From NCBI RefSeq assembly GCF_004210375.1, contig NC_134828.1, positions 19,646,400 through 19,710,399 on the forward strand: a stretch of DNA of 64,000 bases, in the 5' to 3' direction. Source of the DNA: Tachypleus tridentatus (taxonomy: Eukaryota; Arthropoda; Merostomata; Xiphosura; Limulidae). A model generated the notes under the pieces. It had not been told where the DNA came from. It saw only the letters and a program-made list of their open reading frames with translations, and did not search any database. This document shows positions 1 to 13,500 of this stretch, piece by piece; position 1 is the first letter of the stretch, and the number at the start of each line of letters is the position of its first letter. Position numbers and translations under genes: made by a program.

Positions 1-888
1 AGTTACATCTTCACCAGTTATCGTGATTTGAAAGATAAAAGAAAAAACAATTTCTAAGGAACCCACTAAAGCCACACAACTAGCCTTTTCAATGTAGAGG
101 GCGTTAACATAAATATACTGAGTGAAAAAACTAAGTATTCCAATTCCAAATATAAACCAAATCACAGTTCCACATTCTGGAAATACAGTATCGTTAACAA
201 TAAACTGATAAGTGCATAACAGTAGAGTCTGGATGACACAGTAATGGAAGATAACCACAGCATAGTTTAAAGATTTTATCCTACGCACTATGATGGTCGA
301 CAACGAGGAGAAAAACCGTAACCAACAGCTAGTAACGATCCAAAATTCGAGATTGTGTATCCAATTTACTGTCCAATCCTCCAAAAATAAAAGATGGACA
401 ACTAATTAAGATGATCCCAACAATGGCTAACGGGATGGCTATTACGTCAATAAAATGTATTGTTTCTCGCAGAATGAAAAAAGCTAGAATTACAGTGAAT
501 ATAATTTGTGTCTTTGTAAGGACTGTAACATCGCTTAGTGGCAAGAAGTTTAACGAATTATACAAGAACAATATACCTATCGTTCCAGTAATTCCTCGGA
601 TGCATATTATTAAATACTGGAACAGAATCTTTGGGAAGAAAGAGTGACGGCTATGTAAAATAATTGGTACACAGAAAGCAGCCATATATATTCCACGGTA
701 AATCAAAATAACCTGTCTGGAGACACCTGGAGTAAGTTTAACCAGCATCCATTGAATACATTGAGCAATACACTGAAATACAGTTAGAATAATTCCAATA
801 CCAGGAAATTTGATTTTCTGAAAGGGAGATCAAATGTCTTTGACACTTCAAAGGAAGTGTTTCCTCTTTCCGTATTCCTGTTTTTCAT
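1..888 (-). pseudogene. SLC35G-like transporter pseudogene (cut by window edge)
   Basis: This is a reverse-strand copy of the intact transporter gene at 34174-35199, collinear from its start codon (complement of 886-888) to about residue 297, where the window begins. Nucleotide identity to the intact gene is very high by eye. Three single-base deletions break it: near 829 (around codon 20), near 346 (codon 182) and near 314 (codon 193, a T-run shortened from six to five). The second shift leads straight into a TAG, so only the stretch from the MLVKLTPG motif to GGLDSKLD stays open (329-748). The upstream flank, including the putative splice acceptor, is also copied, so this is a DNA-level duplicate and not a retrocopy. 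The deletions are real in this sequence; whether they are assembly errors cannot be judged from it. Confidence 0.85.
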
Positions 889-1980
889 ATTTTTCCTGAT
901 TTATAGTGAACTTTGTTCGGACAATCTAGAATAATATACAAAAATAAAATATAGTGGTAAGTTTTTAATATGTGTTCAGAGAAACATATAGTAGAATAAG
1001 TCAAAACTAAAGAAATAGCTGAACACTTATTTCTAACATTTAAAACAATAATAAATTAAATTATTATTTGGTGATTGTTGTTCACTCACTAACCACCACA
1101 TTTTACACAGTAAACATTACAATATTATTTCAATATTACAACTATAAATACTCTTTGTTTGGTTCACAAATACAATCTACGACTTTCTTTTGGTACATTA
1201 AAAATAAGAACCCTCGTTCATTAGAAAATCATGTTGCCGTCCCTGGTTATCAATTATCCTGTTATCACAAATGGTTTTGTAGATCGGAGACGTACTATTT
1301 GTTTCCCGTGTCTTAGATATAAAAAGCTTTAATTATATTGATTTTCATTATTCTTCAAATGACCCTTGTTTTAAAATACTCTTGAATTATTTTATAATAG
1401 TATATGATACTGTGAATATTCTATTATATTTTAGTGTATGTTACTGTGGATATTTTGTTATATTTTTATGTATGGTACTGTGGATATTTCATTATATTTT
1501 AGTGTATGGTACTGTGGATATTATATTATATTTTAGTGTATGGTACTGTGGATATTTTATTTATCGATGTGTGTCTTATTCGTTTTTCACAACATGAATA
1601 ACTCCAAGTGGAAGGGAATTATATATGAAAACCTTTGTTTATCAGTGAATATAAACTTTTCTAATCTAGTGATAACTTGTTAAGTGCTAGACGAAATTCT
1701 TAAATAAATCACCTGGAATTTACCGCCATCTGTTCTTTGCGGCAAACGTAGATGAACTAGACATTTTGATAACAACATCCAGACAGAGAGTTTTACTTGT
1801 TTTGTTGTATACCATATGTAGTATAAAACTATGATGTAGTTAGATTTTTTTATGTCATTCTGTTTGCAAGTTTGATAACTTCTTCATGTGCTCTTTTATG
1901 TTTATATCTAAAGTATTCTGTCACACAAACTCTTATCTATACCACACTAATCTCATGGTAAATTAACATATTTCAATACA
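889..1980 (-). repeat. Duplicated 5' flank of the SLC35G module, copy 1
   Basis: This matches the flank upstream of the intact gene (about 32.8-34.17 kb) in inverted orientation, and also the flanks at 15.9-17.4 kb and 41.0-42.3 kb. All four copies carry the 34-bp minisatellite at the same relative place. No coding potential is seen; short open frames here reflect the minisatellite. Confidence 0.8.
1400..1572. repeat. 34-bp minisatellite in SLC35G 5' flank, about 5 units
   Basis: Units of about 34 bp built around tagtgtatggtactgtgg followed by an AT-rich stretch repeat about five times. The same repeat lies at the corresponding place in the other three flank copies: about 26 units at 15945-16910, 14 at 33195-33690 and 17 at 41535-42160. 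Confidence 0.85.
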
Positions 1981-2555
1981 AAACAAAGTATAAACTGAAT
2001 TGGAATAAATACTTCAGATTACTGTGTCTGATGTTAAAAAAATTCCTTGGAGACAAAATAAAAGTTACTTACTGAAAACAGTAAAAGAATCTTTCCAATA
2101 AAACTTCAAACATCAAACGTAGCTCTTGTCTTTACATCAATACTTGAACCTTTCAAATAAAAATGTGAAATGACGATTTCGCTTGTTTTAGTTTGGAGTT
2201 ATATAACAATATCGAGAATGTCTTCTCAATGAAAAATAAAATGACATGCGTTTGAGAGTAAACCGTATAAATACAAATCAGGTTAAGACTGTAAAACCTC
2301 ATTTCAGAGGAGTCAAAAAGTAGTGACATCTGTTGACCAAAACTTAAATGAAGTGAAGGAGGAGTAAAACTTTTTAAATAGAAAAACAAAATGAACGAAA
2401 TATTTAAAAGTTATAGTTACGAATGATTCATGAAAGGAAAAGGGGTATTAATTAATAATTGGGAATTCGATCTGAAAATATTCAATAAGTGATTTTACAC
2501 TTCGAAACCAAAGAAAGGTGAAAGTGATTTAAGAAATAAATTTTGAAACGTGATG

Positions 2556-5500
2556 ATGACGTTAAAGTATATATTTTAATACATTGTAGTAGCCTCACCT
2601 GGATGATGATGTTAAAGTATATATTATAATACATTGTAGTAGCCTCACCTGGATGATGATGTTAAAGTATATATTATAATACATTGTAGTAGCCTCACCT
2701 GGATGATGATGTTAAAGTATATATTATAATACATTGTAGTAGCCTCACCTGGATGATGATGTTAAAGTATATATTATAATACATTGTAGTAGCCTCACCT
2801 GGATGATGATGTTAAAGTATATATTATAATACATTGTAGTAGCCTCACCAGGATGATGATGTTAAAGTATATATTATAATACATTGTAGTAGCCTCACCT
2901 GGATGATGATGTTAAAGTATATATTATAATACATTGTAGTAGCCTCACCTGGATGATGATGTTAAAGTATATATTATAATACATTGTAGTAGCCTCACCT
3001 GGATGATGATGTTAAAGTATATATTATAATACATTGTAGTAGCCTCACCTGGATGATGATGTTAAAGTATATATTATAATACATTGTAGTAGCCTCACCT
3101 GGATGATGATGTTAAAGTATATATTATAATACATTGTAGTAGCCTCACCTGGATGATGATGTTAAAGTATATATTATAATACATTGTAGTAGCCTCACCT
3201 GGATGATGATGTTAAAGTATATATTATAATACATTGTAGTAGCCTCACCTGGATGATGATGTTAAAGTATATATTATAATACATTGTAGTAGCCTCACCT
3301 GGATGATGATGTTAAAGTATATATTATAATACATTGTAGTAGCCTCACCTGGATGATGATGTTAAAGTATATATTATAATACATTGTAGTAGCCTCACCT
3401 GGATGATGATGTTAAAGTATATATTATAATACATTGTAGTAGCCTCACCTGGATGATGATGTTAAAGTATATATTATAATACATTGTAGTAGCCTCACCT
3501 GGATGATGATGTTAAAGTATATATTATAATACATTGTAGTAGCCTCACCTGGATGATGATGTTAAAGTATATATTATAATACATTGTAGTAGCCTCACCT
3601 GGATGATGATGTTAAAGTATATATTATAATACATTGTAGTAGCCTCACCTGGATGATGATGTTAAAGTATATATTTTAATACATTGTAGTAGCCTCACCT
3701 GGATGATGATGTTAAAGTATATATTATAATACATTGTAGTAGCCTCACCTGGATGATGATGTTAAAGTATATATTATAATACATTGTAGTAGCCTCACCT
3801 GGATGATGATGTTAAAGTATATATTATAATACATTGTAGTAGCCTCACCTGGATGATGATGTTAAAGTATATATTATAATACATTGTAGTAGCCTCACCT
3901 GGATGATGATGTTAAAGTATATATTATAATACATTGTAGTAGCCTCACCTGGATGATGATGTTAAAGTATATATTATAATACATTGTAGTAGCCTCACCT
4001 GGATGATGATGTTAAAGTATATATTATAATACATTGTAGTAGCCTCACCTGGATGATGATGTTAAAGTATATATTATAATACATTGTAGTAGCCTCACCT
4101 GGATGATGATGTTAAAGTATATATTATAATACATTGTAGTAGCCTCACCTGGATGATGATGTTAAAGTATATATTATAATACATTGTAGTAGCCTCACCT
4201 GGATGATGATGTTAAAGTATATATTATAATACATTGTAGTAGCCTCACCTGGATGATGATGTTAAAGTATATATTATAATACATTGTAGTAGCCTCACCT
4301 GGATGATGATGTTAAAGTATATATTATAATACATTGTAGTAGCCTCACCTGGATGATGATGTTAAAGTATATATTATAATACATTGTAGTAGCCTCACCT
4401 GGATGATGATGTTAAAGTATATATTATAATACATTGTAGTAGCCTCACCTGGATGATGATGTTAAAGTATATATTATAATACATTGTAGTAGCCTCACCT
4501 GGATGATGATGTTAAAGTATATATTATAATACATTGTAGTAGCCTCACCTGGATGATGATGTTAAAGTATATATTATAATACATTGTAGTAGCCTCACCT
4601 GGATGATGATGTTAAAGTATATATTATAATACATTGTAGTAGCCTCACCTGGATGATGATGTTAAAGTATATATTATAATACATTGTAGTAGCCTCACCT
4701 GGATGATGATGTTAAAGTATATATTATAATACATTGTAGTAGCCTCACCTGGATGATGATGTTAAAGTATATATTATAATACATTGTAGTAGCCTCACCT
4801 GGATGATGATGTTAAAGTATATATTATAATACATTGTAGTAGCCTCACCTGGATGATGATGTTAAAGTATATATTATAATACATTGTAGTAGCCTCACCT
4901 GGATGATGATGTTAAAGTATATATTATAATACATTGTAGTAGCCTCACCTGGATGATGATGTTAAAGTATATATTATAATACATTGTAGTAGCCTCACCT
5001 GGATGATGATGTTAAAGTAAAGTATATATTGATAATACATTGTAGTAGCCTCACCTGGATGATGATGTTAAAGTATATATTATAATACATTGTAGTAGCC
5101 TCACCTGGATGATGATGTTAAAGTATATATTATAATACATTGTAGTAGCCTCACCTGGATGATGATGTTAAAGTATATATTATAATACATTGTAGTAGCC
5201 TCACCTGGATGATGATGTTAAAGTATATATATATAATACATTGTAGTAGCCTCACCTGGATGATGATGTTAAAGTATATATTTTAATACATTGTAGTAGC
5301 CTCACCTGGATGATGATGTTAAAGTATATATTATAATACATTGTAGTAGCCTCACCTGGATGATGATGTTAAAGTATATATTATAATACATTGTAGTAGC
5401 CTCACCTGGATGATGATGTTAAAGTATATATTATAATACATTGTAGTAGCCTCACCTGGATGATGATGTTAAAGTATATATTATAATACATTGTAGTAGC

Positions 5501-7404
5501 CTCACCTGGATGATGATGTTAAAGTATATATTATAATACATTGTAGTAGCCTCACCTGGATGATGATGTTAAAGTATATATTATAATACATTGTAGTAGC
5601 CTCACCTGGATGATGATGTTAAAGTATATATTATAATACATTGTAGTAGCCTCACCTGGATGATGATGTTAAAGTATATATTATAATACATTGTAGTAGC
5701 CTCACCTGGATGATGATGTTAAAGTATATATTATAATACATTGTAGTAGCCTCACCTGGATGATGATGTTAAAGTATATATTATAATACATTGTAGTAGC
5801 CTCACCTGGATGATGATGTTAAAGTATATATTATAATACATTGTAGTAGCCTCACCTGGATGATGATGTTAAAGTATATATTATAATACATTGTAGTAGC
5901 CTCACCTGGATGATGATGTTAAAGTATATATTATAATACATTGTAGTAGCCTCACCTGGATGATGATGTTAAAGTATATATTATAATACATTGTAGTAGC
6001 CTCACCTGGATGATGATGTTAAAGTATATATTATAATACATTGTAGTAGCCTCACCTGGATGATGATGTTAAAGTATATATTATAATACATTGTAGTAGC
6101 CTCACCTGGATGATGATGTTAAAGTATATATTATAATACATTGTAGTAGCCTCACCTGGATGATGATGTTAAAGTATATATTATAATACATTGTAGTAGC
6201 CTCACCTGGATGATGATGTTAAAGTATATATTATAATACATTGTAGTAGCCTCACCTGGATGATGATGTTAAAGTATATATTATAATACATTGTAGTAGC
6301 CTCACCTGGATGATGATGTTAAAGTATATATTATAATACATTGTAGTAGCCTCACCTGGATGATGATGTTAAAGTATATATTATAATACATTGTAGTAGC
6401 CTCACCTGGATGATGATGTTAAAGTATATATTATAATACATTGTAGTAGCCTCACCTGGATGATGATGTTAAAGTATATATTATAATACATTGTAGTAGC
6501 CTCACCTGGATGATGATGTTAAAGTATATATTATAATACATTGTAGTAGCCTCACCTGGATGATGATGTTAAAGTATATATTATAATACATTGTAGTAGC
6601 CTCACCTGGATGATGATGTTAAAGTATATATTATAATACATTGTAGTAGCCTCACCTGAATGATGATGTTAAAGTATATATTATAATACCCTGTAGTAGC
6701 CTCATTTGGATTATGATGTTAAAGTAAATATTTTAATACATTGTAGTAGCCTCACCTGGATTATGATGTTAAAGTATATATTATAATACATTGTAGTAGC
6801 CTCACCTGGATGATGATGTTAAAGTATATATTATAATACATTGTAGTAGCCTCACCTGGATGATGATGTTAAAGTATATATTATAATACATTGTAGTAGC
6901 CTCACCTGGATTATGATGTTAAAGTATATATTATAACACATTGTAGTACCCTCACCTGGATTATGATGTTAAAGTATATATTATAATACATTGTAGTAGC
7001 CTCACCTGGATGATGATGTTAAAGTATATATTATAATATATTGTAGTAGCCTCACCTGGATGATGATGTTAAAGTATATATTTTAATACATTGTAGTAGC
7101 CTCACCTGGATGATGATGTTAAAGTATATATTATAATACATTGTAGTAGCCTCACCTGGATGATGATGTTAAAGTATATATTATAATACATTGTAGTAGC
7201 CTCACCTGGATGATGATGTTAAAGTATATATTATAATACATTGTCGTAGCCTCACCTGGATGATGATGTTAAAGTATATATTATAATACATTGTAGTAGC
7301 CTCACCTGGATGATGATGTTAAAGTATATATTATAATACATTGTAGTAGCCTCACCTGGATGATGATGTTAAAGTATATATTATAATACATTGTAGTAGC
7401 CTCA
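2556..7404. repeat. 50-bp satellite array 1, about 97 units
   Basis: A 50-bp unit (ggatgatgatgttaaag, then an AT-rich core, then acattgtagtagcctcacct) is repeated head to tail about 97 times. Nearly all units are identical. Exceptions include the ttttaat variants near 2574 and 3672, a unit with an insertion around 5010-5030, a lengthened TA run near 5226, and a diverged patch at 6655-6960. Homogeneity is far higher than in array 2. No open frame crosses it, because 50 is not a multiple of three and every frame meets stops. Confidence 0.97.
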
Positions 7405-7776
7405 CCTTACTTATTAACGTATTTCTTGTGGATATTTTACCCGTTTCCAAACTTTGCTGTACTCGTCCTATGAAATGTGGTGGTCAATTATCTGTCTAGA
7501 ATGCACCAATCAATCCATTGGTCACTAAAAACAAAGGTAACATTTCTCTTCATCTCTTGATAATTGGTGTGTTACTTTAAAACCTAACAAAACCAAGGGA
7601 CAAGAAAATATTCTCCCAAAGCAGTTCATAAAATATTCACCACACATATACATTTCAGAAAAACGACAAATTCCTATGGGTTACATCTACGTAACTAAAA
7701 TTGTATCAATCATCAAATGTAACACAATGTCTCATTCACGTAACAAAAATATGTGGCATCCAAGAAACCTGCACAA

Positions 7777-8022
7777 TTAAAACCTTTTAATTCGACTTTT
7801 ATTTTGGTCTGTATAACTTGTTTTGAGCATTTGTTTGTCAAGATCACTCATTTGCTCAGACACTTTCTCTATACTTGTTTTAGAGTTACGCCTCATCTTG
7901 TGCCCCATGTTAAAAGGTATGCATTTTTTTGATTTTCTAGAAATGGTGTGAAAAAATGGACATTTCCAGAACAATAGGGTACCAAAATTTACTGTATCTG
8001 TCAGTCTTGAAATTTCATCACT
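7777..8022 (-). other. Candidate terminal exon, 82 codons (exon Z), copy 1
   Basis: On the reverse strand a pyrimidine-rich tract ending in tcttttag is followed by an 81-residue open frame ending in a stop at 7777. It contains SRLTDTVN, a Cys/His-containing WKCPFFHTISRKSKK stretch, MGHKMRRN, and an SEQMSDLD tail ending SRIKRF. The twin at 26993-27238 has the same acceptor, the same 82-codon length and few amino-acid changes. Decayed copies occur in the foldback modules near 13.7 kb and 45.9 kb. I do not recognise the family. It could be a real 3' exon of a duplicated host gene or a chance frame in a repeat; flanking DNA is also conserved, so conservation alone does not prove coding. Confidence 0.3.
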
Positions 8023-8427
8023 CTAAAAGAAACATTGTTACAGTAAAGTGTACTGGTAGATGCTAATAAACTATTGATAGAAATTATTGTATTTTGATCA
8101 GATTAACGTATCTTATGACAGGAATAACGTGATCACATCCTTACTAGGGTTTCAAGAAGAACAGAAACGAAAGACAGTTCAAAGAGGTTGTTTCGAAAGA
8201 AGGGCTAACCATTAATGAATATCAACCAGAATTATCTACCTTCACTATGTTATTCAGGCAAAATAGCAAGCCAACAGTGGGATTAACAGTTGAAGGACGA
8301 CTGTTCTTTCCATAGGGAACACATAAAGAGGTGGTGCAGTAAATGTTTTGGCAGTTATTTCTCGTGGTGAAAAACTGCTCTTCATATCCTCCAGCGAAAT
8401 GTCAACGGGACTTCCTCCTTACATTCA

Positions 8428-8790
8428 GACCAAGTAACATGTAGTTTTATGTAAACAGTAAGGAAACATTGAGACCAAGTATCATGTTACTTTATGTAAA
8501 CAGTAAGAAAACATTCAGATTAAGTAACATGTTACTTTATGTAAACAGTAAGGAAACATTCAGACCAAGTAACATGTGACTGTATCTAACAGTAAGGAAA
8601 CATTCAGACCAAGTAACATGTTACTGTATCTAACAGTAAGGAACCATTCAGACCAAGTAACATGTTACTGTATCTAACAGTAAGGAAACATTCAGACCAA
8701 GTAGCATGTTACTGTATCTAACAGTAAGGAAACATTCAGACCAAGTAACATGTTACTGTATCTATCAGTGAGGAAACATTCAGACCAAGT
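8428..8790. repeat. 44-bp minisatellite, about 8 units
   Basis: Units starting gaccaagtaacatgt recur at 8428, 8472, 8518, 8563, 8607, 8651, 8695, 8739 and 8783 (period 44-46). The mirrored site at 48069-48196 holds only about three units. Confidence 0.92.
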
Positions 8791-9380
8791 AACTTCATCC
8801 TTTTGTTATCCTTGTCCTGATATTTTGATTCTTTCTTCCCAAGGCTGTAACAGAATTTTGTTGGGTTAACAAGACAGTACACAATTCTTCAACTTTTAAA
8901 GTGGAATGAAATATCTTTAATGAGAAGATGGCAAACAAAGATTTATATGTATAATAAAGTGATTTAGTATGGAAACAACATACTATATGTTGTGATACAT
9001 TCATCTTCCTTCTTCAGATATTACACATGTGGTATGACATGTGGTGATCATTTTAATGCCCATAAATCATTATTTTCCAAATTATTATTATATTATCATA
9101 ATGTGCTTTCTGACTTAAGTTTAGATCTTTGAAATTGAAGTGAAATGAAGCAGATATAGAGCTCACGTAGATGTCTGTTTTTCTCAGAAAAATTAACTTA
9201 TGTTTAGCAAAACTGTGCCTGATTGTAATCATTAGATTTAACACTAATTATCTAACTTAAAACACAAGTTGTTTTTGTTCAGGTGATGTTAGTTGAGTCT
9301 AGTAGTTAAATTATAAGTTGTTACCCAGTTGATGTTATAAGTTTCTAAATTTAGATACAAGTTTTTCAAAAAACCTCTAC
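8791..9380. other. No gene recognised
   Basis: AT-rich sequence mirrored at 47466-48068. Short frames here show no recognisable domain. Confidence 0.5.
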
Positions 9381-9680
9381 ACAACTGTTATAAATACTGA
9401 GTTTAGTGGCATCCTAAACCTCATCAACTGTAAATACACAACTATCTGTTATAAATACTGATTTTAATGGCACCCTAAACCTCATCAACTGTAAATACAC
9501 AACTATCTGTTATAAATACTGAGTTTAGTGGCATCCTAAACCTCATCAACTGTAAATACACAACTATCTGTTATAAACACTAAGTTTAGTGGCATCCTAA
9601 TCCTCATCAACTGTAAATACACAACTATCTGTTATAAATACTGAGTTTATTGGCATCCTAAGTCTCATCAACTATAAATG
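9381..9680. repeat. 61-bp minisatellite, 5 units
   Basis: Units carrying ggcatcctaaacctcatc begin at 9381, 9437, 9498, 9559 and 9620; the later spacings are exactly 61 bp. The mirrored site at 47338-47465 has two units. Confidence 0.9.
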
Positions 9681-10213
9681 TGGAATATTCAAAATTATTT
9701 TATCTCATTAATGACTCTTTTATACTGAATGAATTAAAAAAACAACTTACAAAGAATAAAATGTTTGAATCAATTTATTAAAAACCTTTTTACTATCAAA
9801 CTTTGAAACAGATTCATGTTTTGATGATTAAAGAAGACAGTCTGTATGTTCTTGATACTGTTAATTATACCATTCTTCTGCCAAGTACAATAGTGTATTG
9901 TGATAACAATTAAAGTTAAAAATAACATATTTCAAATTTATCACAAGATCATTTTACACATAGGTTAAAATGTATGTAAAAATAAAAAGATGACACAGAG
10001 TATGTGATTTACACTAAATCATATAACAGCCATACTTTAAATATAATTTTTGGATTGTTATATATAGTTAACATAAAGATTGTGACTCTTATTTGCTCAT
10101 TTTTTAAGAAAGTGGTTTACAGACTGATGTAGGCTTAGGTAAGAATCAAAAGCAAAAATACTGAAAAACAAGAAATGTTTGAAAACCACATAATTCTTAA
10201 GCTACAACTTTAG
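9681..10213. other. No gene recognised
   Basis: AT-rich sequence mirrored at about 46801-47337. Nothing coding is seen. The last 110 bp before the exon-like ORF differ by only about one base from the mirror copy. Confidence 0.5.
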
Positions 10214-10417
10214 TTAACAAAGTATAAAGTGAATATTCTGATGAAAAACAAAATCTCACCCTTCTTCAGCTATCTTTATGCAGCATTGGAAGATTACCAA
10301 AGTAATTCACCAGAGTATCTGGCAATGTTAAATGAATACTTGTTGCAGTATAAATATAAAAATGCAAGATACAAGTGTACCAATGGAAGGTGGAAATTAG
10401 GGCCCACCGAGATCGCA
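10214..10417 (+). other. Candidate internal exon, 68 codons (exon X), left-arm copy
   Basis: The sequence caactttag (possible splice acceptor) is followed by an uninterrupted frame of exactly 68 codons and then gtaaaa (possible donor). The translation has coding-like composition, with SPFFSYLYAALEDYQ, SPEYLAMLNEYL and CTNGRWKLGPTEIA, unlike the Phe/Ile/Asn-rich chance frames elsewhere. The mirror copy at 46597-46800 keeps the frame and both sites, with three base changes, one changing an amino acid (Leu/Met). Flanking DNA is equally conserved, so this does not show selection. I cannot name the family, and no partner exon was found nearby. Confidence 0.35.
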
Positions 10418-10454
10418 GTAAAATGTGGTTTATATATAGAGCAAATCTGTTGTT

Positions 10455-10590
10455 GTTTTTTAATTTAACCCAAAGCTACACAAGGGCTATCTGCATTAGT
10501 CATCCCTAATTTACAACTGTAACGTTAGAAAGAATACAACTAGTCATCATCTCTTACTGCTAACTCTTGGACTGCTCTTTTACTGGACCC
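10455..10590 (-). mobile_element. SINE-A 3' part
   Basis: Reverse-oriented 3' body of the tRNA-derived SINE-A family, recognised by caaagctacacaagggctat and ctcttggactgctctttta, which match the near-complete copy at 63275-63467. The tRNA-like head is missing because the foldback module begins where it should be. The mirror is at 46430-46560. Confidence 0.75.
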
Positions 10591-13500
10591 AATATGGTAG
10601 ACAGAACACCGAGACTGTGTCAGATAATATGCATGAGTTTCTGTTGTACAACATACAGAGTAGAAGATAACTTGAGTAAAAACACATTATAAGCTTGTGT
10701 CTTATAAAAGCCTATATATTGAGAAGTTTTGAGATTATAATGATGCATGTGATATGGTACATGCAAGACCCACAGAAATGTCCTTGATCAATACCAGAAG
10801 GTATTATTTATCAAGCAGTTGCTAAGCAAATGCCCGAGTAGAGTACAGAAGGTAATGTGTGAATGTAATAACATTAGTGAATTTTTATTTTTGTCTGTAT
10901 AACTTGTTTTGAGTATTTGTTAGTTAAAACACACATACAAATCTATTTTGTATAAAAGGGTATGCTTTTGACATAGTGTTTTCTAACAGATCACTCATTT
11001 ACTCAGACAGTTACTCTAAATTTGTTGTAGAGTTACGTTTTATCATGTGCCCCAGATTAAAAGGTATGAAATTTTTTGATTTTCTAGAATTGGTGTGATA
11101 AAATGGACATTTCCATAACAATAGAGTACCCAAGGTTACTGTATCTGTCAGTCTTGAAAGATCATCACACTAAAAGAAACATTGTTACAGTAAAGTATAC
11201 TGGTAGATGTTGATAAACTATTGATAGAAATTATTGTATTTTGATCAGATTAACATATCGTATGACAGGAAAAACGTGATCACATCCTTACTAGGGTTTC
11301 AAGAAGAACAGAAACGAAAGACAGTTCAAACGAGGTTCTTTTGAAAGAAGGGCTAACAATTAATGTATATCAACCAGAATTATCTACCTTCACTATGTTA
11401 TTCTGGCAAGATAGCAAGCCAACAATGGGATTAACAGTTGAAGGACGACTGTCATTTCCATAGAGAACACATAAAGAGGTGGTGCAGTAAACTTATGGGC
11501 AGTTATTTCTCGTGGTGAAAAAACTGCTCTTCATATCCTCTAGCGAAATGTCAACGGGACCTCCTTCTTACATCACATGTATATAATATTTATAATATAT
11601 GCTAGATTAAAGTTGAACAATAACTTTGTGTTCCAGTATTATAATGACATTTCACTTGGAGTACATATTTTAGAGTAGGAAGTTACAAGATCGACATGGC
11701 CAGTACAGCCTCCACATCTTATTCCCATTGATAACTGTTGGGTAGAAGTGAACCACAAAATCGCTAACAAAAGCTCTAAATAAGCTATTGTAGGTGAGTT
11801 GCAGAGCCTTCTAGCGATAAGCTGAGATGAATTAACGATGAAGTATACCACTAACCTTATCTACAGCATGCAATATCTCCTTGCAGAAGTTATTAGGATG
11901 CAAGAAGGACCAACCAAGTACTTAATGTTTAACACAAATTGATATAATGTTAATAATTTGATGTTATGTGTGTTTTATTAAGATTTTGCTGAGTTAGATG
12001 AAATGCTGAACATCTTGGCCAAGTATGCACTTAAATAGTTTCTTTCAGTGTTTAAAGTTAAACTTTAACGACTCTCAATATCTATTTTTTGACCCATTGC
12101 GGGTTTGTGGTGATGGAAACATTTGATTTTATCAACAATTTTTTTTGATTGAGGGGTAGTATTGTAGTCATACCAATTATATAATACCCATTCTATTTAT
12201 ATTTCCCAGTACTTAACTTACCAGTTTGAGGGTCCAAAGATAAAGCGAATATAGTTCTTTCAGTGCAGATGATAATGTATGTAGCATCAATTCTGGGTAG
12301 TAAAGATGAATCCACTAATAGAACATCTCACCATATCCTCTTATTGGTCAAGGACTTCTTTCTTGAGCAGTAATAGAGACAGCTGCAGGTGGTTTCAGTG
12401 ACACCTTGTGTCGCGATAAGACAACATATACCATTTTACATTACTGGGAAATCCTGAGACTTAGTTTCACATGGCGTTCTTCATTATGGACCATAATGTA
12501 ACACGTTGACAAATAATGTATCTTCATTCATCAGTTCTTCACGATAAACACAAGTTCAGTCTCACAGTTGTAGATCTGAAATTGTCATAAGTACAACTGT
12601 TCTACAGAAAACTGCAATTCTGGAGGAACTAGTGAGTTTCAAAAGAAAATAAAATTCTATGGTAACAATGAAAGGGAAGGCTTTGATACATTTTCACTGC
12701 AAATAAAATAGTCGAACCACTAATTGGTCAAAAGAGAGATCCTGATATTCGTTAAAGCTTAACTTTCAATACTGAAAGTCGCTATTTAAGTCCATTGTTG
12801 CCATTCTATGCAAATAGACATTGAATGCTGTAGGTAAGGTTATTGATATACTTCATCGTAAGTTCATCCCAGCTTATCACAAGAAGGATCTGCACTTCAC
12901 CAACAATAGTTTATTTAGGACTGTTGTTAGCGAGTTTCTGGGTCAGTTCAAAACAACAGTTGTAAATATGATTAAAATATGTAGGCTTTACTGGCCATAT
13001 CGATCTTGTAACTTCCTACTTTAAAGTATGTACTGTAAATGTAACACAGAGTTATTGTTCAACGTAAACCTTAAATATGTAGAAATATTATCTACATGTG
13101 ATGTTAGAAGGAGATGTCATTGATATTTCGCTGGAAGATATGAAGAGCAGTTTTCACCACAAGAAATAGTTGCCAAAACATTTACTGCACCACCTCATTA
13201 TGTGTTCTGTTTGGAAAAGATAGTCGTTCTTCAACTGTTAATCCCACTCTCCAAATACTTCGAGTGATGAACATGAATCATACCACAAAATTTAAAAAGC
13301 CAGAACAGGCTTATCAAAAACGTTTACATGGTGCCAGTGTACTATCTGTGAACTGGCTAGATATTTTGCCTAAATTATATACTGAAGGTGGATAATTCTG
13401 GTTGATATACATTTATGGTTAGACCTTCTTTCAAAACAACCTCGTTTGAACTGTTCTTTTTGAAACTCTAGTAATAATGTGATAACGTTTTTCTTGTCAT

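Larger units (their letters stand above)
1981..8427 (+). repeat. Duplicated unit U, copy 1 (satellite plus flanks)
   Basis: The 575 bp before the satellite, the satellite itself and the roughly 1 kb after it reappear in the same order and orientation at 21701-27740. The left flank is nearly identical to 21701-22265, and the right flank (7405-8427) matches 26621-27740 with indels. The copied unit therefore includes unique sequence on both sides of the array, so one duplication carried the satellite with it. Confidence 0.85.

Noticed and set aside
411-647. Forward open frame opposite the transporter pseudogene, also seen opposite the intact gene (34416-34652) and at 30460-30684
   Set aside because: It lies antisense to conserved transporter codons and is kept only because those are.
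1382-1597. 71-residue hydrophobic frame (and similar at 33131-33319 and 41703-41939)
   Set aside because: Reads through the 34-bp minisatellite; frame and length vary with unit number.
2556-7404. CRISPR-like regular array
   Set aside because: The entire 50-bp period is repeated; there are no unique spacers, and the setting is eukaryotic.
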